In this document: positions 26,912 to 35,035 of the stretch, piece by piece
How positions within the stretch are numbered: the stretch's first letter is position 1
How the letters are laid out: each line of letters opens with the position of its first letter
DNA from: Quadrisphaera sp. INWT6
GTDB lineage: Bacteria > Actinomycetota > Actinomycetes > Actinomycetales > Quadrisphaeraceae
Reading direction: 5' to 3'
DNA: 64,000 bases
Assembly: GCF_015390235.1 (NCBI RefSeq)
Contig: NZ_VUOH01000002.1
Location: 868,001-932,000, forward strand
The notes under the pieces: model-generated
What the model saw: the letters and a program-made list of their open reading frames with translations, nothing else
Databases searched by the model: none
Told to the model about the DNA's origin: nothing
Position numbers and translations under genes: made by a program

Positions 26912-27862
26912 GTGGTGAGGCAGCCGCCGCGCGGCCTGCGGGCGGGCCCCCCGGTCGACGCGGCCGACCTCCTGGACGACGGGCCCTGGCGCCACCGCTA
27001 CGTCACCGCCAACGGCTGCCGCTTCCACGTCGCGGAGGCCGGTCCTGCCGACGGCTCCGCGCCGCTGGTGCTGCTGCTCCACGGGTTCCCGCAGACCTGG
27101 CGCGCCTGGAAGCACCAGCTGGTGGCGCTCCCCGCCGCCGGCTACCGCGCCGCGGCGCTCGACCTGCGCGGCAGCGGCGCCTCCGACAAGCCCCCGCGCG
27201 GCTACGACACCGCCACCCTCGCCGCCGACGCGGCCGGGGTGGTCCGCGCGCTCGGGGCCTCCAGCGCCGTCCTCGCGGGCAGCGGCTGGGGCGGCTGGGT
27301 GGCGTGGGCCTCCCCCGCGCTGCAGCCCGCCACCACCGCGGCCGTCGCCAGCCTCGGCGAGCCCCACCCCCTGCTGCCGCTGCGCGAGCCGTGGCGGGTG
27401 CTCACGCCCTCCGCGGTGCGCCACCTGGCCCGCTCCCAGGTGCCCGTGGAGCCCGAGTGGGCCGTGCGCGACGGCTCGACGGTCGAGCAGGTCCTGCGCG
27501 ACTGGGGCGCCCCCGGCTGGGCGACGCCGGCGGTCGTGGCCGAGCACGCCGCGGCGCTGCGGGTGCCGTTCGCCGCGCACGCCGCCATGGAGTGCTACCG
27601 CTGGGTGGTGCGCTCGCGCGTGCGCCCCGACGGGCGCGCCCTCGCGAGCGCGCTGGCCCGGCCCGTGGAGGTCCCGGTGCTGCACGCGCAGGGCGCCGAG
27701 GACGGCGCCGTCGTCGCCCGCGCGGCGCGGCGCAGCGGCGAGCGCGCCGGCTCCGCCTACCGGTGGGCGCAGGTGCCCGGCGCCGGGCACTTCCTCGGGG
27801 AGGAGGCCCCCGAGGCGGTCAGCGAGCTGCTGGTCGACTGGCTGGGCGAGCTGCGCCTCTGA
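26912..27862 (+). CDS. Alpha/beta-hydrolase, EphE-like, nucleophile missing
   Basis: A 316-aa alpha/beta-hydrolase aligned with epoxide hydrolases. It has the oxyanion motif LLHGFPQTW, AALDLRGSGASDKP, an acid-loop Asp in HAQGAEDGAV and the catalytic His in PGAGHFLGEEAPE. The nucleophile elbow, normally GHDWGG, reads GSGWGG, so the Asp is Gly. Epoxide hydrolysis by the usual mechanism is not expected; the protein may be inactive or use another chemistry. It sits head-to-head in sequence order with marP as ephE does in M. tuberculosis. GTG 26912 (or 26915) lacks a clear ribosome-binding site. Confidence 0.78.
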   Translation: MVRQPPRGLRAGPPVDAADLLDDGPWRHRYVTANGCRFHVAEAGPADGSAPLVLLLHGFPQTWRAWKHQLVALPAAGYRAAALDLRGSGASDKPPRGYDTATLAADAAGVVRALGASSAVLAGSGWGGWVAWASPALQPATTAAVASLGEPHPLLPLREPWRVLTPSAVRHLARSQVPVEPEWAVRDGSTVEQVLRDWGAPGWATPAVVAEHAAALRVPFAAHAAMECYRWVVRSRVRPDGRALASALARPVEVPVLHAQGAEDGAVVARAARRSGERAGSAYRWAQVPGAGHFLGEEAPEAVSELLVDWLGELRL

Positions 27863-27879
27863 GCCCGGCGCGCCCGGGC
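27863..27879. terminator. Short hairpin between convergent genes
   Basis: GCCCGG / CCGGGC with a 5-base loop lies directly after the ephE-like stop and 8 bases from the marP stop. The stem is only 6 bp, so this is a weak bidirectional terminator candidate. Confidence 0.35.
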
Positions 27880-27887
27880 GGGAGCCC

Positions 27888-29072
27888 TCAGCCCGCCGTG
27901 CAGGCCCCGGTCGACACCGGGGTGGTGGCCTCCTGCGCCTTCTGCAGCACGGGGCGGGCCTCGTCGAGGGTGAGGGCGTACCCGGTGCCCGCGTCGGTCA
28001 GGGAGCGCGCGAAGACGACGCCGACCACGTTGCCGCCCGGGTCGAGCAGCGGGCCCCCGGAGTTGCCGGGCTCGACGTCGGCGGCGAGGGAGTAGACCTC
28101 GCGCACCACCGCCGAGGTGCCGTAGATGTCCTGCCCCTCCGCGCGCACCACCTCGCGGACGCGGGCGGGCACGGCGGTGAACGGGCCGTCCTGGGGGAAG
28201 CCCGCGACGACGGCGTCGGCGGAGCCGGCCAGCTGGCGCCCGGTGCCGAGCGGCTCGGCGCGCAGCCCGGGCACGGCGAGGACGGCGAGGTCCTCCGCGG
28301 GGTCGAAGAGGACCACGGTGGCCTCGAGCTGCTCGCCCTCGCCGCCGACCTGCACGGTGGGCCGCTCGACGCCGGCGACGACGTGCGCGTTGGTGACCAC
28401 CCGCTGCGGGGCGACGACGAAGCCGCTGCCCTCGCTGCCGCGCCGGCACGCCTGCGCCGTCCCCGTGATCTTCACGATGCCGCGCTGGGCCACGGAGACG
28501 GCGCCCCCCACCACGGCGTCGTTCGGCGGCGCCACCGGCGTCAGGGGCTCCTCGCCGGTGCCGCTGAAGACGCGGGGGAAGTCGTTGGCCTCGACCACCG
28601 AGCGGAACCCGGCGAACAGGGTCTCCGCCTGCGGCGGGACCAGGGTGCCGATCGTCGCGATGACCTTGGAGGACGCGACCGACCGCGCCAGGGTCGGCAT
28701 CGGGCCGGCGCGGACGGCCCCGGCCACGAACCACGACACGAGCGCCACGGCGACGACGGCCGCGACCGCCCCGAGGGCGGAGTCGACCACCTGGGCGGGC
28801 TGCCAGGTGATGACGTCGCGCAGCCGCCGCCCGACCAGGGAGCCCAGCAGCTGGCAGCCCCACGCGACGAGCAGCACGCCCACCACGACGACGACCGTGC
28901 GCGTGCGCCCCGGCTCCATCGGGGTCACGACCAGCGGGAGCAGCCACATGCCGAGCCCGGCGCCGGCGATGAAGGCGCCCACCGACAGGACCCCCACCAC
29001 CAGCCCCTGCCGCAGCCCGGAGAGCCCGTAGACGATGAGCAGCAGGAGCAGGACGACGTCCAGCGTGCTCAC
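27888..29072 (-). CDS. marP: Membrane-anchored serine protease, MarP type
   Basis: A 394-aa protein. Four N-terminal transmembrane helices of the CvpA type (residues ~1-145) are followed by a trypsin-like periplasmic protease domain. The catalytic triad is visible as His in VVTNAHVV, Asp in DPAEDLAVL and Ser in PGNSGGPLL. Cys residues near ACRRGSEG and the C-terminal GACTAG could form a disulphide that regulates activity, as in the mycobacterial enzyme (Rv3671c, acid and oxidative stress resistance). GTG 29072 overlaps the Nudix stop (GTGA). The gene order nth-Nudix-marP is conserved. Confidence 0.9.
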   Translation of the reverse strand: MSTLDVVLLLLLIVYGLSGLRQGLVVGVLSVGAFIAGAGLGMWLLPLVVTPMEPGRTRTVVVVVGVLLVAWGCQLLGSLVGRRLRDVITWQPAQVVDSALGAVAAVVAVALVSWFVAGAVRAGPMPTLARSVASSKVIATIGTLVPPQAETLFAGFRSVVEANDFPRVFSGTGEEPLTPVAPPNDAVVGGAVSVAQRGIVKITGTAQACRRGSEGSGFVVAPQRVVTNAHVVAGVERPTVQVGGEGEQLEATVVLFDPAEDLAVLAVPGLRAEPLGTGRQLAGSADAVVAGFPQDGPFTAVPARVREVVRAEGQDIYGTSAVVREVYSLAADVEPGNSGGPLLDPGGNVVGVVFARSLTDAGTGYALTLDEARPVLQKAQEATTPVSTGACTAG

Positions 29073-29788
29073 GAGCGCCCCCTCGCGCCGGGGGCCGCTG
29101 CAGCGACCGCCCCGGTCACCGAGCTCATCGGCACCTCGCGGCGGGCGTCCCACGGCTGCTCCCGGCCCGCAGCGCGCAGCAGCGCGTCGAGGAGCACCGC
29201 GGTGAAGCCCCAGACCACGAGGCCGTCGACGGCGAAGGTGGGCCCGGTCCACCCCGAGGGGCTGCGCACCACCGCGCGGGCGGACGGGTCGGCCAGGGCC
29301 TCCAGCGGCACCCGGAGCACGCGCGCGACCTCGGCGGGGTCGCCGACCACCGGGGGGACGGGCACGGCCTGCCAGCCGAGCACCGGCACCACCGAGGTGC
29401 CGGTCGGGGGCACCACCAGCGCCGGCATGCGGCCGACCACGGCCACGCCGGCCGGGTCGACGCCCGCCTCCTCCTGCGCCTCGCGCAGGGCGGCGCGGAC
29501 CGGGTCGCCGCCGTCGGCCTCGTCGACGCCCCCTCCGGGGAAGGCGACCTGGCCGGCGTGGGTGCGCAGGCCGGAGGCCCGCTCGGTGAGCACCACGTCA
29601 CCCGCGCCGTCGTCGCCCGGCCCGAGCAGCACGAGCACGGCGGCGCGGCGCCCGGAGCGGGCCCCGAGGGGGACGCCCTCGGCGCGGGCGGCACCGGCGC
29701 GGCCGGCGAGGAGCTCGGCGACGGCGCCACCGGCGGCGGGGAGCTCGCCGGCCAGGCGCTCCACCCACGCGGGCAGGGGGGCGCTCAC
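29069..29788 (-). CDS. Nudix hydrolase, CoA pyrophosphatase-like
   Basis: 239 aa. A Nudix box is complete: [26 protein letters not shown] follows G-x5-E-x7-REUXEEXGU with a small insertion. Upstream [17 protein letters not shown] matches the NudL/CoAse-type signature. It probably cleaves CoA or a related nucleoside diphosphate; the substrate is inferred from family only. GTG 29788 overlaps the nth stop, and its own stop overlaps marP. Confidence 0.85.
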   Translation of the reverse strand: MSAPLPAWVERLAGELPAAGGAVAELLAGRAGAARAEGVPLGARSGRRAAVLVLLGPGDDGAGDVVLTERASGLRTHAGQVAFPGGGVDEADGGDPVRAALREAQEEAGVDPAGVAVVGRMPALVVPPTGTSVVPVLGWQAVPVPPVVGDPAEVARVLRVPLEALADPSARAVVRSPSGWTGPTFAVDGLVVWGFTAVLLDALLRAAGREQPWDARREVPMSSVTGAVAAAAPGARGRS

Positions 29789-30519
29789 TCCAGGCCGGCC
29801 TGGACCAGGCCCTTGACCAGCGCCCGGGCCTTGACCGGGTCGGTCTCGCCGACGCCGTACGAGGGGCAGTCGCGGGCCAGGGGGCAGGCGCCGCACGCCG
29901 GGCGCCGGGCGTGGCAGGTGCGGCGGCCGTGGAAGATCACGCGGTGGCTCAGGGGCGTCCAGTCGCTCTTCGGGAAGAGGGCGGCGAGGTCGTCCTCGAC
30001 GGCGACCGGGTCCTCCTGCTCGGTCCACCCGAAGCGGCGCGACAGGCGCCCGACGTGGGTGTCGACGGTGATGCCCGGCAGGCCGAACGCGTCACCGCGG
30101 ACCACGTTGGCGGTCTTGCGCCCCACCCCGGGCAGGGTCACCAGGTCCTCGAGGCGGCGCGGCACCTCACCGCCGTAGGCGTCCACCAGGCGGGCCGCCA
30201 GGCCCTGCACGGAGGCGGCCTTGGCGCGGTAGAAGCCGACGGGGCGCAGCACCGCCTCCAGCGCCTCGCGGTCGGCGCCGGCGAGGTCGGCGGGGGTGAG
30301 CCAGGTGCCGAACAGGGCGGGGGTGACGGAGTTGACCCGCACGTCGGTGGTCTGCGCGGAGAGCACGGTGGCCACCAGCAGCTGGAAGGGCGAGGTGAAG
30401 TCGAGCTCGCAGTGCGCGTCGGGGTAGCGCGCCGCGAGCACGCGGTGCATGCGTCGGGCGCGCCGCACGCGCCCCAGGGGCGTCTCGTGCGGGGCGCCCC
30501 CTCCCGGCGTCGGCCTCAC
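29785..30519 (-). CDS. nth: Endonuclease III
   Basis: A 244-aa DNA glycosylase/AP lyase for oxidised pyrimidines. It has the helix-hairpin-helix [12 protein letters not shown] with catalytic Lys, the catalytic Asp in [11 protein letters not shown], and the 4Fe-4S loop C-x6-C-x2-C-x5-C ([17 protein letters not shown]). GTG 30519 is preceded by TACCCT after exactly 6 bases, which supports this long start over ATG 30450 and suggests a leaderless mRNA. It is the first gene of nth-Nudix-marP. Confidence 0.94.
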   Translation of the reverse strand: MRPTPGGGAPHETPLGRVRRARRMHRVLAARYPDAHCELDFTSPFQLLVATVLSAQTTDVRVNSVTPALFGTWLTPADLAGADREALEAVLRPVGFYRAKAASVQGLAARLVDAYGGEVPRRLEDLVTLPGVGRKTANVVRGDAFGLPGITVDTHVGRLSRRFGWTEQEDPVAVEDDLAALFPKSDWTPLSHRVIFHGRRTCHARRPACGACPLARDCPSYGVGETDPVKARALVKGLVQAGLE

Positions 30520-30525
30520 CCGCGA

Positions 30526-30531
30526 AGGGTA
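30526..30531 (-). promoter_or_regulatory. Candidate -10 of nth (leaderless)
   Basis: TACCCT on the minus strand with a 6-base gap to GTG 30519. It is identical in sequence and spacing to the tmk site. Confidence 0.5.
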
Positions 30532-30598
30532 CGGGCGCGCCCCGACAGCGCCGGGGAGGTCGGCTGGCGTCGGCGGGTGTCGGCAGGTGTCGGCGGGG

Positions 30599-31279
30599 TC
30601 AGCGCGCGCGGCGGCGCAGGCGCTCGACGTCGAGCAGGCTCACCGACCGGGCCTCGAGCTTCACCCAGCCGCGGGCGGCGAAGTCGGCGAGGGCCTTGTT
30701 GACCGTCTCGCGGGAGGCGCCGACCAGCTGGGCGAGCTCCTCCTGGGTGAGGTCGTGCTGCACGAGCAGCCCCGACTCGGTGGTGCGGCCGAAGCGCAGG
30801 GCCAGGTCGAGCAGGGTGCCGGCCACGCGGCCGGGCACGTCGGTGAAGACGAGGTCGGCGAGGGCGGTGGTGGTGCGGCGCAGGCGGCGGGCCAGGGCCC
30901 GCAGCAGCTGCTGGGCCACCTCCGGCCGCGGCGCCATCCAGGCGTACAGCTCCTCGTAGTCGAGGGCGGCGAGGGTGGCGGGGCCCACGGCCACGGCGCT
31001 GGAGGTGCGCGGGCCCGGGTCGAACCAGCTCAGCTCGCCGAACATCTCCCCCGGCCCGAGGACGGCGAGGAGGTTCTCGCGCCCGTCCGGGGAGGTGCGC
31101 CCGAGCTTGATCTTGCCGGTCTGGACGACGAAGAGGTCGGCGGGCTCGTCGCCCTGCGCGAAGAGGACCTGCCCGCGGCGCAGCTCGACGATCCGCGCCA
31201 GGGACAGGAGGACCTCCACGGCGTCGTCGTCGACGCCCACGAACAGCGGGGCGCGGCGCAGCACGTCACGGTCGACCAC
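30599..31279 (-). CDS. crp: Crp/Fnr-family cAMP receptor-type regulator
   Basis: 226 aa, matching actinobacterial Crp (Rv3676 is 224 aa). The cyclic-nucleotide domain includes [20 protein letters not shown] and [24 protein letters not shown]. The second has the phosphate-binding pattern GE-x6-R-x-S/T. The C-terminal helix-turn-helix is [21 protein letters not shown], followed by the wing. It acts as a global cAMP-responsive dimer. GTG 31279 lacks a Shine-Dalgarno sequence but has CAGACT 6 bases upstream. A 79-bp gap separates it from nth. Confidence 0.93.
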   Translation of the reverse strand: MVDRDVLRRAPLFVGVDDDAVEVLLSLARIVELRRGQVLFAQGDEPADLFVVQTGKIKLGRTSPDGRENLLAVLGPGEMFGELSWFDPGPRTSSAVAVGPATLAALDYEELYAWMAPRPEVAQQLLRALARRLRRTTTALADLVFTDVPGRVAGTLLDLALRFGRTTESGLLVQHDLTQEELAQLVGASRETVNKALADFAARGWVKLEARSVSLLDVERLRRRAR

Positions 31280-31285
31280 GGCGGC

Positions 31286-31291
31286 AGTCTG
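31286..31291 (-). promoter_or_regulatory. Candidate -10 of crp (leaderless)
   Basis: CAGACT on the minus strand, 6 bases before GTG 31279. It is one base from the TAGACT-type hexamer, and the same CAGACT-N6-GTG layout precedes yqeY. Confidence 0.35.
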
Positions 31292-31358
31292 CCGCACCCC
31301 GGGCGGGGGGCCACCTGCAGGCCCGCCGCCCGGGGAGCGCGCGCGGCGCGAGGAGCGG

Positions 31359-31835
31359 TCAGGCGACCTCGACGACCAGCTCGACCTCGACCGGCGAGCC
31401 CAGGGGCAGCTCGGCGACGCCGACGGCGCTGCGGGCGTGCCGGCCGGCCTCGCCCAGGACCTCCACCAGCAGGTCGCTCGCGCCGTTGACGACGCCCGGC
31501 TGGCCCGTGAAGCCCGGGGCGCTGGCCACGAAGCCGGTGACCTTGACCACGCGGACGACGGCGTCGAGCCCGCCGCTGCCGCGCAGCGCCGCGTCGACGA
31601 CGGCGAGGCCGTTGAGCGCCGCGGTGCGGGCCAGGTCCTGCGCGGTGGCGGGGCTGACGTCACCCTCGCGCTCGCCCACGAGGCCGGTGGCCGGGAGCGC
31701 GCCGTCGACCAGCGGCAGCTGGCCCGAGGTGAAGACCAGGTCCCCGGTGCGCACGGCGGTCACGTAGGAGGCGACGGGCTGCGGCGCCGGCGGCAGCTGC
31801 AGCCCGAGCTCGGCGAGGCGGTCGAGCGCACCCAC
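31359..31835 (-). CDS. RidA-family protein
   Basis: A 158-aa YjgF/YER057c/UK114 family protein of the longer subtype. It contains VFTSGQLPLVDG, ALNGLAVVDAALRGSGGLDAVVRVVKVTGFV and VGVAELPLGSPVEVELVVEV. Canonical RidA deaminates reactive enamines and imines. The Arg of the canonical active site (near the C-terminal R-x-A-V-x-V) is not obvious, so this may be a non-canonical Rid protein. GTG 31835 is 3 bases after the DUF4177 stop, so the two are one transcript. Confidence 0.85.
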   Translation of the reverse strand: MGALDRLAELGLQLPPAPQPVASYVTAVRTGDLVFTSGQLPLVDGALPATGLVGEREGDVSPATAQDLARTAALNGLAVVDAALRGSGGLDAVVRVVKVTGFVASAPGFTGQPGVVNGASDLLVEVLGEAGRHARSAVGVAELPLGSPVEVELVVEVA

Positions 31836-31838
31836 CGG

Positions 31839-32009
31839 TCAGGCGCCCTGGCGGGGGCGCTTGAGGTAGGCGACGAGGCCGTTGCCGCCCGGTCCCGGCA
31901 CGACCTGGACGAGCTCCCACCCCTCCTCGCCGAAGTTGTCGAGGATCGCCTTCGTGCTGTGCACGATGAGCGGCGCGGTCAGGTACTCCCACTGGGTCAG
32001 CTGAGTCAC
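31839..32009 (-). CDS. DUF4177 small protein
   Basis: 56 aa from GTG 32009, reading VTQLTQWEYLTAPLIVHSTKAIL then DNFGEEGWELVQVV. The WEY and GWELV motifs define DUF4177. The start is set at 32009 because homologues begin just before WEY and TAGGCT lies 7 bases upstream. A GTG at 32027 would begin upstream of that hexamer. The gene precedes RidA and crp in the same order in Streptomyces. Function unknown. Confidence 0.8.
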   Translation of the reverse strand: MTQLTQWEYLTAPLIVHSTKAILDNFGEEGWELVQVVPGPGGNGLVAYLKRPRQGA

Positions 32010-32016
32010 GGCCACG

Positions 32017-32022
32017 AGCCTA
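32017..32022 (-). promoter_or_regulatory. Candidate -10 of the DUF4177-RidA unit (leaderless)
   Basis: TAGGCT on the minus strand followed by 7 bases and GTG 32009, the same architecture as at 60596. It lies only 31 bp from the divergent candidate -10 at 32054, so the two promoters probably interfere. Confidence 0.5.
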
Positions 32023-32053
32023 GCCACGCCGGGCGGGGGCGCTGCGCCGTCCG

Positions 32054-32059
32054 TACTGT
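32054..32059 (+). promoter_or_regulatory. Candidate -10 of the ArsA-like pair (leaderless)
   Basis: TACTGT followed by 6 bases and GTG 32066. It is divergent from, and very close to, the DUF4177 promoter candidate. Confidence 0.5.
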
Positions 32060-32065
32060 CGGCGC

Positions 32066-33142
32066 GTGGCTCCTCCCGGTGCGCCCAGCAGCAGCCCCGC
32101 CGACGACCCGGCCGACGACCCCGCGGGCACCGGGGCCCCCCGCCTGCACGTCGTGAGCGGCAAGGGGGGCACCGGCAAGACGACCCTCGCCGTCGCGCTG
32201 GCGATCGCCCTGGCCGACGCCGGGCGCCGCGTGCTGCTGTGCGAGGTCGAGGGCCGGCAGGGCCTGTCCCGGCTCCTGGGCACCGCCGAGCTGCCCTACG
32301 AGGAGGTCGAGGTGGCCGAGGGGGCCGGCGGCGGCCAGGTGGTGGGCCTCGCGGTGGAGCCCCGGGCCGCGCTGCTCGACTACCTCGACACCTTCCACGG
32401 CGGGGTGCTCGGGGGGCGGGGCCGCGGCGGGCGCGCCTCGACGGTGCTCGACCGCGCGGGCGCCGTCGACGTCATCGCCACGGTGGCGCCGGGCCTGCGC
32501 GACGTCCTGCTCATCGGCAAGGTCTACGAGGCGGTGCTGCGGACCACCACGAGCCGCGGCGGCAGCTCCGCGACGGGCACCCCGGTGTACGACGCCGTCG
32601 TGCTCGACGCCCCGCCGACGGGCCGGGTGACCCGGTTCCTGGGCATCGGGGCCGAGCTGGCGCAGCTGGCGGGCGGCGGGCCGATCGCCGGCCGCGCCGC
32701 GTCCGTGGCCGCCCTGCTGAGCTCGCCGCAGACCGCCGTCCACCTCGTGAGCCTGCTGGAGGAGCTGCCCGTGACCGAGACCGCCGAGGCCGCCGCCGAG
32801 CTGCGCGCGGCCGGGCTGCCGCTGGGGACCGTGGTGGCCAACCGCGAGCTGGCGGGGTCGTCGGCGCCGCAGCAGGTGCCTGACGACGACGTGGCGAGGG
32901 CCCTCGGCACGGCCCTCGGCACGGACCCGGGCGAGGAGGACGACCTGGTCGCGGCGCTGGTGGCCCAGAACCGGACGCGCACCGCCCAGGTGGGCGAGCA
33001 GGAGCGCTGGCGCGCGGAGCTCGCGGCGCTGGGGCGGCCGGTGCGGTCGCTGCCCGACCTGCCCGGCGGCGTCGACCTGGACGGCCTCTACCGCCTCGCC
33101 GACCACCTCGTGGCCTCGCCGCTGCTCGGGAGCACCCGGTGA
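32066..33142 (+). CDS. ArsA/Get3-like ATPase, first subunit
   Basis: A 358-aa SIMIBI-class ATPase with P-loop VVSGKGGTGKTT (about residues 29-40), a switch-like VVLDAPPTGRVTRFL and an N-terminal Pro/Asp-rich leader. It corresponds to Rv3679 in M. tuberculosis, where the two ArsA-like proteins form a pair next to whiB4. There are no arsenic genes nearby, so a role in membrane-protein or metabolic homeostasis is more likely than arsenite export. Start GTG 32066 appears leaderless. Its stop overlaps the second ATPase (GTGA). Confidence 0.87.
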   Translation: MAPPGAPSSSPADDPADDPAGTGAPRLHVVSGKGGTGKTTLAVALAIALADAGRRVLLCEVEGRQGLSRLLGTAELPYEEVEVAEGAGGGQVVGLAVEPRAALLDYLDTFHGGVLGGRGRGGRASTVLDRAGAVDVIATVAPGLRDVLLIGKVYEAVLRTTTSRGGSSATGTPVYDAVVLDAPPTGRVTRFLGIGAELAQLAGGGPIAGRAASVAALLSSPQTAVHLVSLLEELPVTETAEAAAELRAAGLPLGTVVANRELAGSSAPQQVPDDDVARALGTALGTDPGEEDDLVAALVAQNRTRTAQVGEQERWRAELAALGRPVRSLPDLPGGVDLDGLYRLADHLVASPLLGSTR

Positions 33143-34381
33143 GCGCGGGCGGCTGGGACGTCGACGCCCTCCTGGACGACCCGGGCACCGAGGTCCTCGT
33201 GTGCTGCGGCTCCGGCGGCGTGGGCAAGACCACGACCGCGGCCGCCATCGCCCTGCGGGCCGCCGAGCGCGGGCGCCGCGTGGCGGTGCTGACGGTCGAC
33301 CCGGCCCGGCGGCTGGCGCAGGCCCTCGGCACGGACGCACCGGGTGCAGGGGCCGCAGGGGACGGGCAGGACGACGACGGGCCCGCCCCCGACGAGCCGC
33401 GCCGCGTGCCCGGGGTCGACACCGCCGCCGGGGGCAGCCTCGACGCCCTCGTGCTCGACGCGCGGCGCACCCTCGACGGCCTGGTCGACGCCGCGCTGCC
33501 CCCGCAGCGGGCGGCGGCGGTGAAGGCGAACCCCGTCTACACCTCGCTGGCGACGTCGTTCTCCGGCACGCAGGAGTACATGGCGATGGAGCGGCTCGGC
33601 CAGCTCCGCGCGGGCCGCGACGCCCCCGGGGGCTGGGACCTCGTCGTCGTCGACACCCCTCCCAGCCGCTCGGCGCTCGACTTCCTCGACGCGCCGGCCC
33701 GTCTGGCGGGCTTCCTCGACGGGCGCTTCGCCCGGCTGCTGATGGCTCCGGCGCGCTTCGCAGCCGGCGGGACGGGCGCCTCGGGCGCCGCTCCAGCACG
33801 CGGCGTGCGCGCGGCGGGCGGCCGCGTGGTCGGCGCACTGGCCGGGGGTGCTGCGGCGGCGATGGACAAGGTGCTCGGCGGGCGGCTGCTGCGCGACGTG
33901 CAGTCGCTGGTGGCGGGCCTCGACGAGGTGTTCGGCGGCTTCCGGGCCCGGGCCGAGGCGACGTCGGCGGCGCTGCAGGACTCGCGGACGGCGTTCGTGG
34001 TGGTCCACGGCACCGGAGGCCGAGCCGCTGGCCGAGGCGGCGTTCCTGGTGGAGCGGCTGCGCTCCTCGGGGCTGCACCCGGCGGCGGTCGTGGTCAACC
34101 GGGCTGCGGGCGCTGCGCCGGGGCTCGACGCCGAGCGCGCCGCGGCGGCGGCGGAGCGGCTCAGGAGCGGCCCCGGTGCCGGGGAGGCGGAGCTCGCGGC
34201 GGCCCGCGTCTTGGACCTGCACGTCGAGCTGGTGGAACGGGTCGAGCGGGAGCGGGGGCTGGTGGACGCCCTGGTGGCCGGGAGCCCGGCGACCGCGACG
34301 GCCGTGGTGCCCGCCCTGGACGGCGACGTCGCCGACCTCGGTGCCCTGCGCACCGTCGGCGGTGCGCTGGCTGCGGGCTGA
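33139..34381 (+). pseudogene. ArsA/Get3-like ATPase, second subunit, frameshifted
   Basis: Rv3680-type partner of the preceding ATPase, with P-loop CCGSGGVGKTTTAAA near residue 22, ANPVYTSLATSFSGTQEYMAMERL and VVVDTPPSRSALDFLDAP. The frame is conserved to FVVV at about 34004, after which homology continues in the +1 frame (TAPEAEPLAEAAFLVERL) to the stop at 34379-34381. One extra C at 34005-34006 (GTCCACG instead of GTCACG) explains this. Repaired, the product is about 413 aa with a normal C-terminus. A sequencing error is more likely than true decay because both halves are well conserved. Left unrepaired, the frame runs on meaninglessly to 34944. Confidence 0.85.
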
Positions 34382-34436
34382 CCCCCTCGCCTCCTGCCCC
34401 CAGGCGGGTGCGACGGGGTGGGTCCGGTGGTGGGTG

Positions 34437-34760
34437 TCAGGCGGTGCGGGCGGTGGCGGCGGCCTCGACGCGGGCGTGCTCGGCCTTGGCGGCCTGCAGC
34501 AGGCGGCTCCAGGACTGCACGTTCGGGCGGCGCTTGAGGATGGCGCGGCGCTCGCGCTCGGTCATGCCGCCCCAGACGCCGAACTCGATGCGGTTGTCGA
34601 GGGAGTCCGCGAGGCACTCGGTGCGCACGGGGCAGGCCTGGCAGACGACCTTGGCGCGGTTCTGCTCGGCGCCCTGGACGAACAGCGCGTCCGGGTCGGT
34701 GTCGCGGCAGGCGGCCTGGGTGGTCCACTCGGCGGGCTCGAGGATCGCGGTCTCGCTCAT
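34437..34760 (-). CDS. WhiB-family iron-sulfur regulator, WblA/WhiB4 type
   Basis: A 107-aa WhiB protein. Four Cys ligands for a 4Fe-4S cluster appear in AACRDTDPDALF and VVCQACPVRTECL, followed by the GVWGGMTERERR turn and a basic C-terminal DNA-binding segment (ILKRRPNVQ). Position next to the ArsA pair and a class A PBP identifies it with Streptomyces wblA (SCO3579) and M. tuberculosis whiB4 (Rv3681c), redox-responsive regulators. ATG 34760 has GGAAGG 7 bases upstream. An AT-rich promoter candidate and a perfect palindrome lie in the 275-bp divergent region. Confidence 0.88.
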   Translation of the reverse strand: MSETAILEPAEWTTQAACRDTDPDALFVQGAEQNRAKVVCQACPVRTECLADSLDNRIEFGVWGGMTERERRAILKRRPNVQSWSRLLQAAKAEHARVEAAATARTA

Positions 34761-34876
34761 GGTGGTGCCTTCCGGTCGGTGGAGCGGCGGGGAAGCGCCG
34801 ATCGGGGATCCCGCCTCGGAGGGGCGTTCCGGACCTTTCGGGCCGTTCCGCTCGCTCCGGGCGAGTGACACAGATG

Positions 34877-34882
34877 AAGTTA
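34877..34882 (-). promoter_or_regulatory. Candidate -10 of the whiB gene
   Basis: TAACTT on the minus strand lies within the only AT-rich island of this spacer. It would give a leader of roughly 110 nt before ATG 34760. No clear -35 is present at the usual distance. Confidence 0.3.
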
Positions 34883-34934
34883 CGAACTGGTCACGCCCGA
34901 AGGCACCCCTCTCCCGGGCCATTTCGAGGACCAC

Positions 34935-34950
34935 CGGTGACTAGTCACCG
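34935..34950. promoter_or_regulatory. 16-bp perfect palindrome between whiB and the PBP gene
   Basis: CGGTGACTAGTCACCG is a perfect dyad about 75 bp upstream of the PBP candidate -10 and about 50 bp upstream of the whiB candidate -10. This is a position suited to a dimeric repressor acting on both genes. The half-sites GTGA and TCAC are 4 bp apart, not the 6 bp of a Crp site. Confidence 0.5.
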
Positions 34951-35023
34951 TCGGCTCAGCCGGCACCCGTCCGGGTCTGGTATGGGGCTTCCTGGGAGGA
35001 CCGGGTGAGCGGTCCTGGGCCCG

Positions 35024-35029
35024 TACTCT
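35024..35029 (+). promoter_or_regulatory. Candidate -10 of the PBP gene (leaderless)
   Basis: TACTCT followed by 6 bases and ATG 35036. No Shine-Dalgarno sequence is found at a useful distance. Confidence 0.5.
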
Positions 35030-35035
35030 TGACGC

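Noticed and set aside
32066..34381. Arsenite efflux system
   Set aside because: The two ATPases resemble ArsA in fold, but there is no arsB, arsC or arsR, and the locus matches the Rv3679-Rv3680 pair.
33139..34944. The uninterrupted 601-codon frame as the full second ATPase
   Set aside because: Homology leaves this frame at about 34005 and continues in the next one. The remainder is low-complexity sequence crossing the whiB gene.
34935..34950. Crp binding site
   Set aside because: The GTGA and TCAC halves are separated by 4 bp instead of the 6 bp of Crp/Fnr sites.
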